Shown here: in pieces, positions 1 to 8,840 of the stretch
How the letters are laid out: the number at the start of each line of letters is the position of its first letter
How positions within the stretch are numbered: position 1 is the first letter of the stretch
Assembly: GCF_001931485.1 (NCBI RefSeq)
Contig: NZ_MSDV01000072.1
Location: forward strand, 1-61,918
Source: Burkholderia sp. SRS-W-2-2016
Lineage (GTDB): Bacteria > Pseudomonadota > Gammaproteobacteria > Burkholderiales > Burkholderiaceae
Reading direction: 5' to 3'
Length of the DNA stretch: 61,918 bases
Program-made: the position numbers and the translations under genes
Notes under the pieces: model-generated
Told to the model about the DNA's origin: nothing
The model's input: the letters and a program-made list of their open reading frames with translations, nothing else
Database searches by the model: none

Positions 1-143
1 CGTCATGTTCGAGCGTCATGTTCGAGCGTCATGTTCGAGCGTCATGTTCGAGCGTCATGTTCGAGCGTCATGTTCGAGCGTCATGTTCGAGCGTCATGTT
101 CGAGCGTCATGTTCGAGCGTCATGTTCGAGCGTCATGTTCGAA
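1..143. repeat. 13-nt tandem repeat, 11 copies
   Basis: Eleven head-to-tail copies of CGTCATGTTCGAG start at base 1; ten are perfect and the last differs in its final base. The array reaches the window edge, so more copies may lie outside. The unit length is not a multiple of three. The array stays open in one frame, but it ends about 50 nt before the signal-peptide start of the first gene and is probably non-coding leader DNA. Confidence 0.95.
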
Positions 144-192
144 GGTAGTTAGTTGTCCGTTTCGTCATTGCTGCAATTTCTGGAGTTCGCCT

Positions 193-1005
193 GTGCGCCG
201 TTTGTTCGTTGCCGTTTCCCTCGCTGTTCAACTTGCCGTTCCCGTCGCCGTTCAGTTCGCCGCGCCCGCCGCGCATGCGCAGAGCACGCAGAACGCGCCC
301 GATCCACAGAAGCTGCTGCGCGACAGCGACGCGATCCGCACGCCGGCCGGCTCGTTCGTGCTGAACGCGACGCTGACCGAGTATCGCGGCGGCAAACAGG
401 TGGACGGCAACGCGCTGACCATCTACTCGAAGCCCGATGCGCCCGGCGGCGCGTTCCGCACGCTGGTGCGCTTCGTCGAGCCGGCCCGCGACGCCGGCAA
501 GCTGATGCTAAAAAACGGCAACGATCTGTGGTTCTACGATCCGGCCAACCAGGCGAGCATCCGTATCTCGCCGGACCAGCGGCTGCTCGGCCAGGCGGCC
601 AACGGCGACGTGGTGACGGTGAATCTCGCGCACGACTACACCGCGAAGCTGATCGGCGCGGAGGATGTCGCCGACGGCGACCGGCAGACCCGTCATTGCT
701 ACAAGCTGTCGTTGTCCGGCCAGTCGGCGGGGCTCACGTATCACCGCATCGAGATGTGGCTCGATGCGAGCAATAGCCGGCCGGTGAAAGCGAAGTTCTA
801 CTCGGAGAGCGACCGGTTGCTGAAGACCGCGTTCTATCGCCGCTATACGTCGGAGCTCGGCGTCGAGCGGCCGACGGAGACGGTGATCATCGACGGCCTC
901 GATTCGAGCTGGGTCACGGTGATGCGTTTCTCCGGCTACGCGTGGCGTGAGATTCCCGATGCGTGGCTGCAACGCGATTCGCTGCAGCGCTTCAAGGCCG
1001 AATGA
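193..1005 (+). CDS. Exported outer-membrane lipoprotein-sorting (LolA-like) protein
   Basis: A 270-residue protein if started at the GTG at 193. That start gives a clean signal peptide (RRLF, a long hydrophobic V/A/L stretch, then AHA before Gln near residue 31). Earlier in-frame starts lie in the 13-nt repeat and would give nonsense N-termini. The mature part has the pattern of the LolA-like family PF17131: a regular beta-rich protein with LWFYDPA, a WLD strand and a C-terminal SSWVTVMRFSGY. The family is thought to help lipids or lipoproteins cross the periplasm, often next to RND/MMPL exporters; such an exporter may lie left of the window. Its TGA overlaps the ATG of the next gene, so the two are probably translationally coupled. 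Family assignment is from pattern recognition; the cargo is unknown. Confidence 0.75.
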   Translation: MRRLFVAVSLAVQLAVPVAVQFAAPAAHAQSTQNAPDPQKLLRDSDAIRTPAGSFVLNATLTEYRGGKQVDGNALTIYSKPDAPGGAFRTLVRFVEPARDAGKLMLKNGNDLWFYDPANQASIRISPDQRLLGQAANGDVVTVNLAHDYTAKLIGAEDVADGDRQTRHCYKLSLSGQSAGLTYHRIEMWLDASNSRPVKAKFYSESDRLLKTAFYRRYTSELGVERPTETVIIDGLDSSWVTVMRFSGYAWREIPDAWLQRDSLQRFKAE

Positions 1006-2609
1006 CGCGGCGCGCGGTGCGGGCGCTCGCGCCCGCGGCGACGCTGTGGATGGCGACGTGCTGGCCGTTCGCGTGCGGCAAGGCGATGGCGGCCGAGATT
1101 GAGCCGCTCGATGCGGCGGGGACAGTCGGCGCGGCGGGCGCGGAGGACGGAGCGGGCGGAGTGGATGCTGCGACGAGCGCAGCCACCACGGACGCGGAGC
1201 ACGCGGCGGGCGTGGCGAGCGTAGCGGATGCTTCGCCGAGCACTGCCACCACGGATGCGCAGCCGGCGGCGGGTGCGACGCGCGCAGCGGATGCTACGGC
1301 GAACACTGTCGCCACGGACGCGCAGCCAGCGGCAAGCACGACGCGTGCGGCGGACGCTACTGCGAGCACTGCCCCGAGCACCGCCGACGCGATCCCCGAC
1401 GCGATCCCCGACGCCACCGACGCCGCCCTGAAACTCGCCGACTCGACCCCCGACACACCGGTGCAAACCTCGCGCCCGTGGAAGGTCGCGATCGAAGAAG
1501 CGCTGCGCGCGAGCGGCAGCCGCGACGGCACGCACTCGGCCCGCAACCAGCTGTCGGTCGATTTCCAGTACGCGCAGGCGCTCGGCTCGGCGTTCGTCGT
1601 CAACTTCGCCGCGCGCTACGACCGTTTCGATCCGCTGTCCGCGCAGGCCGAATCGCATCGCGACGTACCGCTGGTGAAGGAGGGCTATGTCAGCTGGCAT
1701 CTGTCGTCGCTGCAGCAACTCGACGTCGGCCGGATCAACGCGCGCATCGGCGCGGGCATCGGCTACAACCCGACCGACTTCTTCGGCGCCGGCGCGATCA
1801 CCACCGACGTGCGTCCCGATCCCGACAGCCGCCGCACCAACCGGCTCGGCAGCGTCGCGGTGCGCGCGCAACAGCTGTGGGATACGGGCTCGCTGTCGCT
1901 TACGTATTCGCCGCGGCTCGCGAGCCGCAGCCTGCCGGGCAACCCGAACGCGTCGTCGGATTTGCAGCGCACCAACGGCGTCGAGCGCTGGGAGCTGCTC
2001 GGCAGTCAGCGGCTCGGCGCGAGCGTGCAGCCGCAATGGCTGATCTACCGTCAGCAGGGGCAGTCGCCGCAGTTCGGCCAGAACCTCAGCGTGCTGCTCG
2101 GCAATTCGGTGGTCGCGTATGCGGAGTGGACCGGGGGGCGGCGCCGCTCGCTGATCGGCCGCGCGAACGGGATCGACGACACCGCGTTTCGCGCGAGTTC
2201 GTCGATCGGCGCGACGTGGACGTTGCCGGTCGATCTGTCGCTGACCGCGGAGCTGCAAAGCAATGCGGCGGGCGCGAGCGCCGCGCAATGGCGCTCGCTC
2301 GCGGCCAGCAATCCGGCCGCGTGGGGCAACGCGGTGCAGACCGCGGTGACCTCGCAGGAACTGCCGGCCCGCCACGCGCTGTTCGTGATGGCGATGTGGC
2401 GCAACCTCGGCATGCGCGGTCTCGATCTGTCCGCGTTCGTGCAGGCCGACGCGGGCGGCGGCCGCCAGTATTGGGCCGAACTGCGGCGGCGCTTCCAGAG
2501 CTTCGACGTCGCGGTGCAGGTGCAGACCCAGGTGGGTCCGGCGTGGAGCCGCTTCGGCGCGATGTCGGAGGCGCGCAGCGTGCAGGTGCTGGCCAGTTTT
2601 TATCGATGA
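1002..2609 (+). CDS. Probable outer-membrane beta-barrel protein with Ala/Thr-rich N-terminal repeats
   Basis: A 535-residue protein beginning at the ATG that overlaps the preceding stop (ATGA). An N-terminal hydrophobic segment (about residues 8-30, ending near KAMAA) looks like a signal sequence. Residues about 35-150 are low complexity, built from imperfect repeats of the type TDAQPAA-TRAADAT. The rest alternates polar and hydrophobic residues with many Gly and Arg turns (for example FVVNFAARYDRFD, LSLTYSPRL), as in transmembrane beta strands, and ends VQVLASFYR. I do not recognise a named family. The coupling with the LolA-like gene suggests that the two work together in envelope traffic. 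The barrel call is inference from strand pattern. Confidence 0.55.
   Translation: MTRRAVRALAPAATLWMATCWPFACGKAMAAEIEPLDAAGTVGAAGAEDGAGGVDAATSAATTDAEHAAGVASVADASPSTATTDAQPAAGATRAADATANTVATDAQPAASTTRAADATASTAPSTADAIPDAIPDATDAALKLADSTPDTPVQTSRPWKVAIEEALRASGSRDGTHSARNQLSVDFQYAQALGSAFVVNFAARYDRFDPLSAQAESHRDVPLVKEGYVSWHLSSLQQLDVGRINARIGAGIGYNPTDFFGAGAITTDVRPDPDSRRTNRLGSVAVRAQQLWDTGSLSLTYSPRLASRSLPGNPNASSDLQRTNGVERWELLGSQRLGASVQPQWLIYRQQGQSPQFGQNLSVLLGNSVVAYAEWTGGRRRSLIGRANGIDDTAFRASSSIGATWTLPVDLSLTAELQSNAAGASAAQWRSLAASNPAAWGNAVQTAVTSQELPARHALFVMAMWRNLGMRGLDLSAFVQADAGGGRQYWAELRRRFQSFDVAVQVQTQVGPAWSRFGAMSEARSVQVLASFYR
1180..1420 (+). repeat. Degenerate in-gene repeats coding Ala/Thr-rich linker
   Basis: Within the preceding gene, units about 60 nt long coding for TDAQPAA...RAADAT recur imperfectly. 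They are followed by a 12-nt direct duplication coding DAIPDAIPDAT. All units keep frame, so copy number could change linker length without breaking the protein. Confidence 0.6.
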
Positions 2610-2672
2610 GTTTTACCAGGCAATTGCGGCAACGATTCAACAACTTCAGCAACGACACGGAGGAGAGAGCGA

Positions 2673-3167
2673 ATGAGCGAGCACATCCCAGGCGAGGCGG
2701 CTGGCAGATCCACCGGCAACCGCGCCGGCAACCCCAACGGCAACCCCGGCAGCGCGGGCCGGCGCATGTTGCAGGTGGCGACCGCGATCCTCGCGGTGGT
2801 GCCGACCGTCAGCGGCCTCGTCGCGATGACCGGTGTCGGCGATCCGTTGTACGCGCAGCTGGCGCTGCCGCACGACGCGACGCTCGATAGCAACCTGCGC
2901 TTCTACGCGGGCGTCTGGCTCGGCCTCGGGCTCGCGGCGTTCTGGGTGGTGCCGCGCATCGAACGCGAAACCGCGTTGTTCCGCGCGCTGTGGCTGATGA
3001 TTTTTATCGGCGGCATCGGGCGTCTGCTGTCGCTGTTCGCGCTCGGCCTGCCGTTTCTGCCGTTCGTCGGCTTCACCGCGCTCGAGATCGTTGGCGCGCC
3101 GCTGTTCGTCTGGTGGCAGCACCGCGTTGCGCGCGCGGCCGCCCGGCGGCGCTGTCCGAATGTTTGA
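2673..3167 (+). CDS. DUF4345 family integral membrane protein
   Basis: A 164-residue protein preceded by a good ribosome site (GGAGGAGA at about 2659). After a Gly/Asn-rich head (residues 1-30) come four hydrophobic segments: about 33-52, 72-92, 104-122 and 125-142. The sequence DSNLRFYAGVWLGLGL and the overall four-helix layout match DUF4345, a small inner-membrane family of unknown function. It lies 63 nt after the barrel gene on the same strand and is probably in its operon. Confidence 0.75.
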   Translation: MSEHIPGEAAGRSTGNRAGNPNGNPGSAGRRMLQVATAILAVVPTVSGLVAMTGVGDPLYAQLALPHDATLDSNLRFYAGVWLGLGLAAFWVVPRIERETALFRALWLMIFIGGIGRLLSLFALGLPFLPFVGFTALEIVGAPLFVWWQHRVARAAARRRCPNV

Positions 3168-3230
3168 CGTGAGCATCCAGCAATCCCTTAATTCATCCAC
3201 CCAATTCATCCACCCTGAGAGACCCTAGCT

Positions 3231-4337
3231 TTGAATAAGATCAGTTCCACTGTCCGTTCCCTGCGCAACCGGATCGCCGGCCGCGCGCGCGATACGCTGC
3301 TGGCCGCGCTGCTCGCGCTCGGCCTCGGCGCCGGCCTTGGCGTCGCCGCCGTCCCCGCGCACGCGGGCACCAGCGCGGCCGCCGGCACCTATGCGCAGAC
3401 CCGCTACCCGATCATCCTCGTGCACGGGCTGACCGGCACCGCCAACTACTTCGGCGCGCTGCCGTACTGGTACGGGATGCAGGCCGACCTCAAAAGCCAC
3501 GGCGCGACCGTCTACGTCGCCGATCTGTCCGGCTTCCAGAGCGACCTCGGCGCGAACGGCCGCGGCGAACAGCTGCTCGCGTACGTGAAGCAGGTGCTCG
3601 CGGTCACCGGCGCGCAGAAGGTCAACCTGATCGGCCATAGCCAGGGCGGTACGACCTCGCGCTACGTCGCCGCGGTCGCGCCGCAACTGGTCGCGTCGGT
3701 CACGACGATCGCGACCCCGCATCGCGGCTCCGAATTCGCCGACTTCGTGCTGGACGCGCTGAAGCTCGACCCGACCGGGATCGCGACGCCGGTGTTCGGC
3801 TCGGTGCTGAACATCTTCGGCGTGCTGTCGAGCGACACCCACAACACCAACCAGGATGCGATCGCGGCGCTCAACGCGCTGAGCACGAAGACCACCGCGT
3901 CGTTCAACCAGCTGTTCCCGAGCGCCGGCCTCGGCAAGCAGGGCTCGTGCAAGACCGGCGCGGCCAGCGAGAGCGTGAACGGCAACACGCATCTGCTGTA
4001 CTCGTGGAGCGGCAACGCGTTCCAGCCGCTCTCGGTGTTCGGCATCGTGACCGGCGTGCTCGATACCAGCCTCGGCCTGATCGACCCCGCCGCGCTCGAT
4101 GTGTCGACGCCCGTGTTCGGCGTTGCCGGCCTGATCATGGCCAAGAGCAAGGCCGGCGCGAACGACGGCTTCGTGTCGACGTGCAGCTCGCTGTACGGCT
4201 CGGTGATCAGCACCAGCTACAAGTGGAATCACTTCGACGCGATCAACCAGTTGCTCGGCATTCGCGGGCTGAACGCGGCCGATCCGGTCATGGTGCTGCG
4301 CACCCACGCGAACCGTCTGCGCAGCGCCGGAGTGTAA
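3231..4337 (+). CDS. lipA: Secreted triacylglycerol lipase, LipA family I.1/I.2
   Basis: A 368-residue lipase that starts at TTG (3231), the only start that gives a full signal peptide (residues 1-45, cut after AHA). It is an alpha/beta hydrolase: oxyanion loop VHGLTG at 64-69, nucleophile elbow GHSQG with Ser137, probable Asp312 (NDGF) and His334 (NHFD). Cys240 and Cys318 sit where the single disulfide of Burkholderia cepacia lipase lies. The mature size of about 320 residues is normal for the family. The enzyme needs a periplasmic foldase, which is the next gene two bases downstream, before type II secretion. This pairing makes the call secure. Confidence 0.95.
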   Translation: MNKISSTVRSLRNRIAGRARDTLLAALLALGLGAGLGVAAVPAHAGTSAAAGTYAQTRYPIILVHGLTGTANYFGALPYWYGMQADLKSHGATVYVADLSGFQSDLGANGRGEQLLAYVKQVLAVTGAQKVNLIGHSQGGTTSRYVAAVAPQLVASVTTIATPHRGSEFADFVLDALKLDPTGIATPVFGSVLNIFGVLSSDTHNTNQDAIAALNALSTKTTASFNQLFPSAGLGKQGSCKTGAASESVNGNTHLLYSWSGNAFQPLSVFGIVTGVLDTSLGLIDPAALDVSTPVFGVAGLIMAKSKAGANDGFVSTCSSLYGSVISTSYKWNHFDAINQLLGIRGLNAADPVMVLRTHANRLRSAGV

Positions 4338-4339
4338 CG

Positions 4340-5371
4340 ATGGCGCGCGCCGAAACTGACTGGAAAGTGTTGTTCGCGGTGGGCGGCGCGATCGCCGCCG
4401 GCATCGTCGCGTGGGTGCTGCTGGCCGGGCGCGCCGACGACGCGCCGGCGCTCGCGGACGACGAGCCGGCGGCGCCGCTCGCGGCGTCTGCGGTCGATGC
4501 CGCCGCGAGCGAGCCCGACGCGCCGTCGCTGGCGCTGCCGGCGTCGCTGGCCGGCACCGAGGCGCCGCGGCTGCCGCTCGATGGCCGCGGCCACCTGGCC
4601 CATACGCGCGCGGTGCGCGACTTCTTCGACTACTTCCTGACCGCGCAGGACAACGAAACACCGCGCACGATCGACGCGCTGGTGCGCCGCGCGCTCGCCG
4701 CGCAACTGGACGGCACGCCCGCGGCCGGCGAAGCGCTGGCGGTGTGGCAGCGCTACAGCGCGTATCGCGCGGCCGGCGCGCAACTGACGGCGCCGGCCGG
4801 CATGGCCGGCAGCGTCAGCGGCAAGCCGGACCTCGACGCGTTGCAGCAGACGATCGACCAGCGCGCGGAACTGGCGACCCGCGTGATGGGCGACTGGAGC
4901 GACGCGTTCTTCGGCGACGAGTTGCGCGAGCAACGCGACGACCTCGCGCGGCTACGCATCACGTCCGATCCGAATCTGAGCGACGCGGACAAGCGCGCGC
5001 GTCTGGCGGCGCTCGATGCAGCGCTGCCCGAACCCGAACGCGAGGCTCGCGAGCGCACGCGCACGCAGCAGGCCGCGATCGAGACGGTCGCGCAATTGCA
5101 GAAGCAGCACGTGCCGGCCGACGAACTGCGCGCGCAGGTCGCGCAAACGCTCGGTTCGGCTGCCGCCGAACGGGTCGTGCAGATGCAGCGGGACGCCGAC
5201 GACTGGCAGGCGCGCTACGCGAGCTACGAAGCGCAACGCGCGCAGCTGGAGCGGGCCGGGCTGACGCCGCAGGACTACGCGGCGCAGCTCGCGCATCTGC
5301 GCCAGCAGAGCTTTCCGGACAGCGGCGACGCGCTGCGCGCGGCGGCGCTCGATCAGGGCGCCGGTCATTGA
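4340..5371 (+). CDS. lifO: Lipase-specific foldase (lipase chaperone)
   Basis: A 343-residue membrane-anchored periplasmic chaperone. One N-terminal helix (about residues 9-26) anchors it in the inner membrane, followed by a long Ala/Pro-rich linker to about residue 75. The family signature RxxFDY(F/L) is present as RDFFDYFLTAQ near residue 95. The C-terminal two-thirds is highly charged and helical (AEL, AQR and ERA heptad-like runs), like the many-helix arm that wraps the lipase. It starts two bases after the lipA stop, the usual lipA-lifO coupling. Function: folds LipA before secretion. Confidence 0.93.
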   Translation: MARAETDWKVLFAVGGAIAAGIVAWVLLAGRADDAPALADDEPAAPLAASAVDAAASEPDAPSLALPASLAGTEAPRLPLDGRGHLAHTRAVRDFFDYFLTAQDNETPRTIDALVRRALAAQLDGTPAAGEALAVWQRYSAYRAAGAQLTAPAGMAGSVSGKPDLDALQQTIDQRAELATRVMGDWSDAFFGDELREQRDDLARLRITSDPNLSDADKRARLAALDAALPEPEREARERTRTQQAAIETVAQLQKQHVPADELRAQVAQTLGSAAAERVVQMQRDADDWQARYASYEAQRAQLERAGLTPQDYAAQLAHLRQQSFPDSGDALRAAALDQGAGH

Positions 5372-5458
5372 ACGGGAACGGCGGCGCGCGCACGGCACGC
5401 GCCGCCATCCCGATCGAAAAATAGAACAGGACCGAAGGTCCACAGGGGGAGCGGTTTT

Positions 5459-7762
5459 ATGCGGTTGTCTTCGCTATGGGTAGGGGCGCTGGTTGTTCTT
5501 GGCCTGTCGTTCAGTCATGGCGCGTCCGCGCAGGCGCTATCGGCCGCGCAGGACTTCGCCGATCTCAGCGCGAGCGCCGAAGCGCTTGCCGACAATGCCG
5601 CGCAGAATTCGACCGGCGGGCTCGCGTCGGTATTCGCGCGGCAGCGCTGCGTGAGCGGCTATACGTTCGACGGCAAACAGGGCGCGCTCGCGCTGACCGT
5701 TGGGATGACGAACTATCGGCTGTTCAACCCGGACACCAATTCGTTCGATACCGTGTCGATGCGCTCGTACAACGGCTGTCCGGCCGGCCCGACGCTCAGC
5801 GTCAAACCGGGCATGCGGCTCGACGTGACGCTGAACAACCGGCTGCCCGCGGAAAGCCCGGCGACCTGTCCGCCGAATCCGGACCCGGCGGCGCCGCACT
5901 GTTTCAACACGACCAATCTGCACACGCACGGGCTGCACGTGTCGCCGTCCGGTCATGCGGACAACGTGATGGTCAGCGTCGCGCCGAACGCGAGCTTCGA
6001 CTATCGCTTCGAGATTCCCGCCAGTCATCCGGCCGGCACCTTCTGGTATCACTCGCACCAGCACGGCTCGACCGCGATCGACGTGTCGAGCGGAATGGCC
6101 GGCGTGCTGATCGTGCGCGGCTCGCGCACGGCAGCCGCGCGCGCGGCGAACGGCGGGATCGCGGACATCGATACGATCCTGCATCGGCGTGAACGGCAGC
6201 AGCCGTTTCGCGAGCACGTAATGCTGTTCCAGCAGATCGAATACGGCTGTTTCGACAACGCGACGGCGAGCGCGCCGCTCGCCAATCCGGCGACCCAGGC
6301 CTGGGTGTGTCCGCCGGGCGGCGTCGGCGAAATCCGCAATTACACGAACCAGCTGAACTTCGTCGCCGATCCACGGCCCGGCCATGCGGGCGAGTTCAAC
6401 AGCACGTGGGCGATTTCGGGCCGCTATACGCAGATCAACGGCGTTGTGCAGCCGGTGTTTCCGGGCGTCGCGAGCTATGTGCCGGCCGGCGAAATCCGTC
6501 GCTGGCGGATGATTCACGGCGGCAATCGCGACACGATCAACGTGAAGATCGTGCGCGCGAATCTGCCGGCGCTCGGGCTCGCCGATTCGCCCGCGTTGAG
6601 CACCGGCGACGTGGACAGCGCGACGCGCGCGGCCGCGTCGAGATTGAGCGCCGCGCATGGCCGCGCGCAACAGACCACGCTCGACGCGCTGTGCAACGGC
6701 GAAACCGTCAAGCAGGTGGAGATCGCGGTGGATGGGCTGACGCGCGCGTCGATGGTCGAGAAGGACGTGAACACGCTCGACCCCGGTTATCGCAGCGACG
6801 TGCTCGTCGCGTTTCCGCAGCCGGGTCTCTACTGCATCCTCGACGAAGCGGCGAGCGCCGCCGCGACGATCAATTTCCGCCGCCACTCGGCGAGCGTGAA
6901 GGACCGCCGCCTGCTCGCGTTCGCGCGCGTCGGGCCGGGCACCAACATCCCCGCGTATGTCGACGACGGTCTCGGTCATTCGAAGTACTGGCAATACGTG
7001 CGCAACCAGCTGGTCGACGCGAACCAGAATCTGCCGCGCGACGTGCTGGCCGATCTGAACCGGCTCGACACCCGCGCGTTCGCGCCGCCGCGCGTCACCG
7101 ACGGCGTGCCGGCGCGCACCGTGCCGGTCGCGTTCGATGTGGATACGTCGTCGGGCGCGCCGCATTTCGTGATCAACGACCGGCTCTATGACATGAGCCG
7201 CATCGACCATACGGCGACGCTCGGCACGCTCGAAGAATGGCGCGTCAGCGCGACCGTCGCGGGCGGCGGTCATGTGTTTCATATCCACGTGAATCCGTTT
7301 CGCGTCGCCGATGTGCTGAACCCGGCCGGGCAGTCGATCTACGACTCGACCGGCGCGTGCACGCAGGCGGAACTCGCGACCGGCGACGCCGAGTACTGCA
7401 CGCAGCGCGACGTGCTGCGCGATACGGTGTTCGTCAAACCGGGCTATACGCTGGTGCTGCGCACGCGTTACGAGGATTTCACCGGCCAGTTCGTGATGCA
7501 CTGCCATATCCTCGATCACGAGGATCAGGGGATGATGCAGAACGTCGCGATCGTCGCGGCGCAGGGCACGGGGAGTGCGGGGTTGCCTGCTGGGGCGAAT
7601 GGCGGGAACGGTGCGAATGGATCGAAGCTCGCGCAACTGCTGAAGCCGACCGGAATCGCCGCGCTGCCGGTGATCGGCGATCTGCTCGCGAAGCTGTTCG
7701 GCACCGCGTCTAACCAGCTCGACGCCGCGTTGGCCGCATCGCTTTGCAAAGGCAGCCGCTGA
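5459..7762 (+). CDS. Large secreted multicopper oxidase
   Basis: A 767-residue protein with a signal peptide (residues 1-24, cut after ASA). All four copper-ligand motifs are visible: NLHTHGLH, FWYHSHQHG, VFHIHVNP and FVMHCHILDHEDQGMM, in the order expected for a three-cupredoxin-domain laccase-like enzyme that oxidises phenols or metal ions. It is longer than typical laccases. The extra length includes a central Ala-rich insert and a Gly/Asn-rich C-terminal tail (after about residue 700) that ends in a hydrophobic segment and one Cys. It lies 87 nt after lifO and could share its transcript. Substrate unknown; no Met-rich CueO-like insert is obvious. Confidence 0.85.
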   Translation: MRLSSLWVGALVVLGLSFSHGASAQALSAAQDFADLSASAEALADNAAQNSTGGLASVFARQRCVSGYTFDGKQGALALTVGMTNYRLFNPDTNSFDTVSMRSYNGCPAGPTLSVKPGMRLDVTLNNRLPAESPATCPPNPDPAAPHCFNTTNLHTHGLHVSPSGHADNVMVSVAPNASFDYRFEIPASHPAGTFWYHSHQHGSTAIDVSSGMAGVLIVRGSRTAAARAANGGIADIDTILHRRERQQPFREHVMLFQQIEYGCFDNATASAPLANPATQAWVCPPGGVGEIRNYTNQLNFVADPRPGHAGEFNSTWAISGRYTQINGVVQPVFPGVASYVPAGEIRRWRMIHGGNRDTINVKIVRANLPALGLADSPALSTGDVDSATRAAASRLSAAHGRAQQTTLDALCNGETVKQVEIAVDGLTRASMVEKDVNTLDPGYRSDVLVAFPQPGLYCILDEAASAAATINFRRHSASVKDRRLLAFARVGPGTNIPAYVDDGLGHSKYWQYVRNQLVDANQNLPRDVLADLNRLDTRAFAPPRVTDGVPARTVPVAFDVDTSSGAPHFVINDRLYDMSRIDHTATLGTLEEWRVSATVAGGGHVFHIHVNPFRVADVLNPAGQSIYDSTGACTQAELATGDAEYCTQRDVLRDTVFVKPGYTLVLRTRYEDFTGQFVMHCHILDHEDQGMMQNVAIVAAQGTGSAGLPAGANGGNGANGSKLAQLLKPTGIAALPVIGDLLAKLFGTASNQLDAALAASLCKGSR

Positions 7763-7794
7763 CAAGCTGACGGGTTGACGCGAGGCCGCGCCGC

Positions 7795-8700
7795 TCAATC
7801 GTCGTTCACGTCACCCGCATTGTCAGCATGATGCGCGACCAGTTCGAGCAGCCCGTCGAGTTGCGGCGAGCGGTTGCCGGCGCGCCACGCCATCAATAGT
7901 TCGATCTCCGGCACCGGGCCCGCCAGCGGCCGCGTGCAGATCGCCGGGTTGGTCAGCGACGCGGTGTAGCCCGGCAGCAGCCCGAAGCCGAGTCCCATGC
8001 CGATCAGGTTCAGGTTCAACAGGATATTGCTGGCCACCTGAATCACCTTCGGCTGCACGCCGTGCTGCCGGAAGTAACCGTCGACCACGTCGTACACGTC
8101 GCCCGAATAAAGCGGATGCGTGCTGATGAACGCCTCGCCGTCGAGCTGCGCGGGCTTGATCCGCTTGTAGCGCGCAAGCGGATGCGCGACCGGCAGCACC
8201 ACGAGGATCGGCTCGCGCAGCACCACTTCGCTGAGCAGATCGGGCGAGCGGATCGGCTTGCGCATGAAGGCCACGTCGATCTCGTTGTCGAGCAGCATCT
8301 GCTCCTGTTCGGAGGTCGGGATGCTGCGCAACTCGACGTTCAACTCCGGAAAGCGCAGCCGCAGACGCGGCAGGATCGCCGGAAAGATCCGCACCTCGGC
8401 GGCCGGCACGAAACCGATCGTCACCGTCGAACTGCTTTTGCGGCCTACGTGCCGCGCGCGCGTGACCGCGCGTTCGGCCTGCGCGAGCGTGAGCCGCGCC
8501 TCGATCAGAAACACGTTGCCAGCCTCGGTCAGTTCGACCTTGCGGCGCGTGCGCTCGAACAGCTGCGTGCCGACCTGTTCTTCGAGATCGCGAATCTGCT
8601 GACTCAGCGACGGCTGCGCGGTGCGCAAACGCTCGGCCGCGCGCGTGAAGCTCAGCTCCTCGGCGACGGCGATGAAGTAGCGCAGGTGTCTCAGTTCCAT
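7795..8700 (-). CDS. hcaR: LysR-family regulator of the hca operon
   Basis: A 301-residue LysR regulator. The N-terminal winged helix (MELRHLRYFIAVAEELSFTRAAERL, then PSLSQQIRDLE) occupies residues 1-60, and the effector-binding domain follows from about 90. It is divergent from the dioxygenase operon with a 140-bp gap, the classic arrangement for a self-regulating LysR activator. In E. coli hcaR sits in the same place next to hcaEFCBD and responds to 3-phenylpropionate or cinnamate. The symbol is assigned from position plus family. Confidence 0.8.
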   Translation of the reverse strand: MELRHLRYFIAVAEELSFTRAAERLRTAQPSLSQQIRDLEEQVGTQLFERTRRKVELTEAGNVFLIEARLTLAQAERAVTRARHVGRKSSSTVTIGFVPAAEVRIFPAILPRLRLRFPELNVELRSIPTSEQEQMLLDNEIDVAFMRKPIRSPDLLSEVVLREPILVVLPVAHPLARYKRIKPAQLDGEAFISTHPLYSGDVYDVVDGYFRQHGVQPKVIQVASNILLNLNLIGMGLGFGLLPGYTASLTNPAICTRPLAGPVPEIELLMAWRAGNRSPQLDGLLELVAHHADNAGDVNDD

Positions 8701-8840
8701 CGGCGGGCTTCCTCGGCGACTCGTTCAGTTATCGTTGAAATGTCTTAATCCAAACAAACAAAATATTTTACAGCGTAGGCTCGGAAACCGATCATTGGCG
8801 CCACACCCCACCTAAAAACCTCCTGTGGAGGAGACGCCAA
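8701..8840. promoter_or_regulatory. Divergent hcaR/hcaE promoter region
   Basis: A 140-bp gap between divergent starts. Bases 8745-8775 form an A/T-rich island (AAACAAACAAAATATTTTA) in otherwise GC-rich DNA, a plausible site for promoter melting or LysR binding. hcaE has a clear ribosome site (GTGGAGGAGA) ending about 10 bases before its ATG. I cannot fix an exact operator or -35/-10 pair. Confidence 0.5.
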
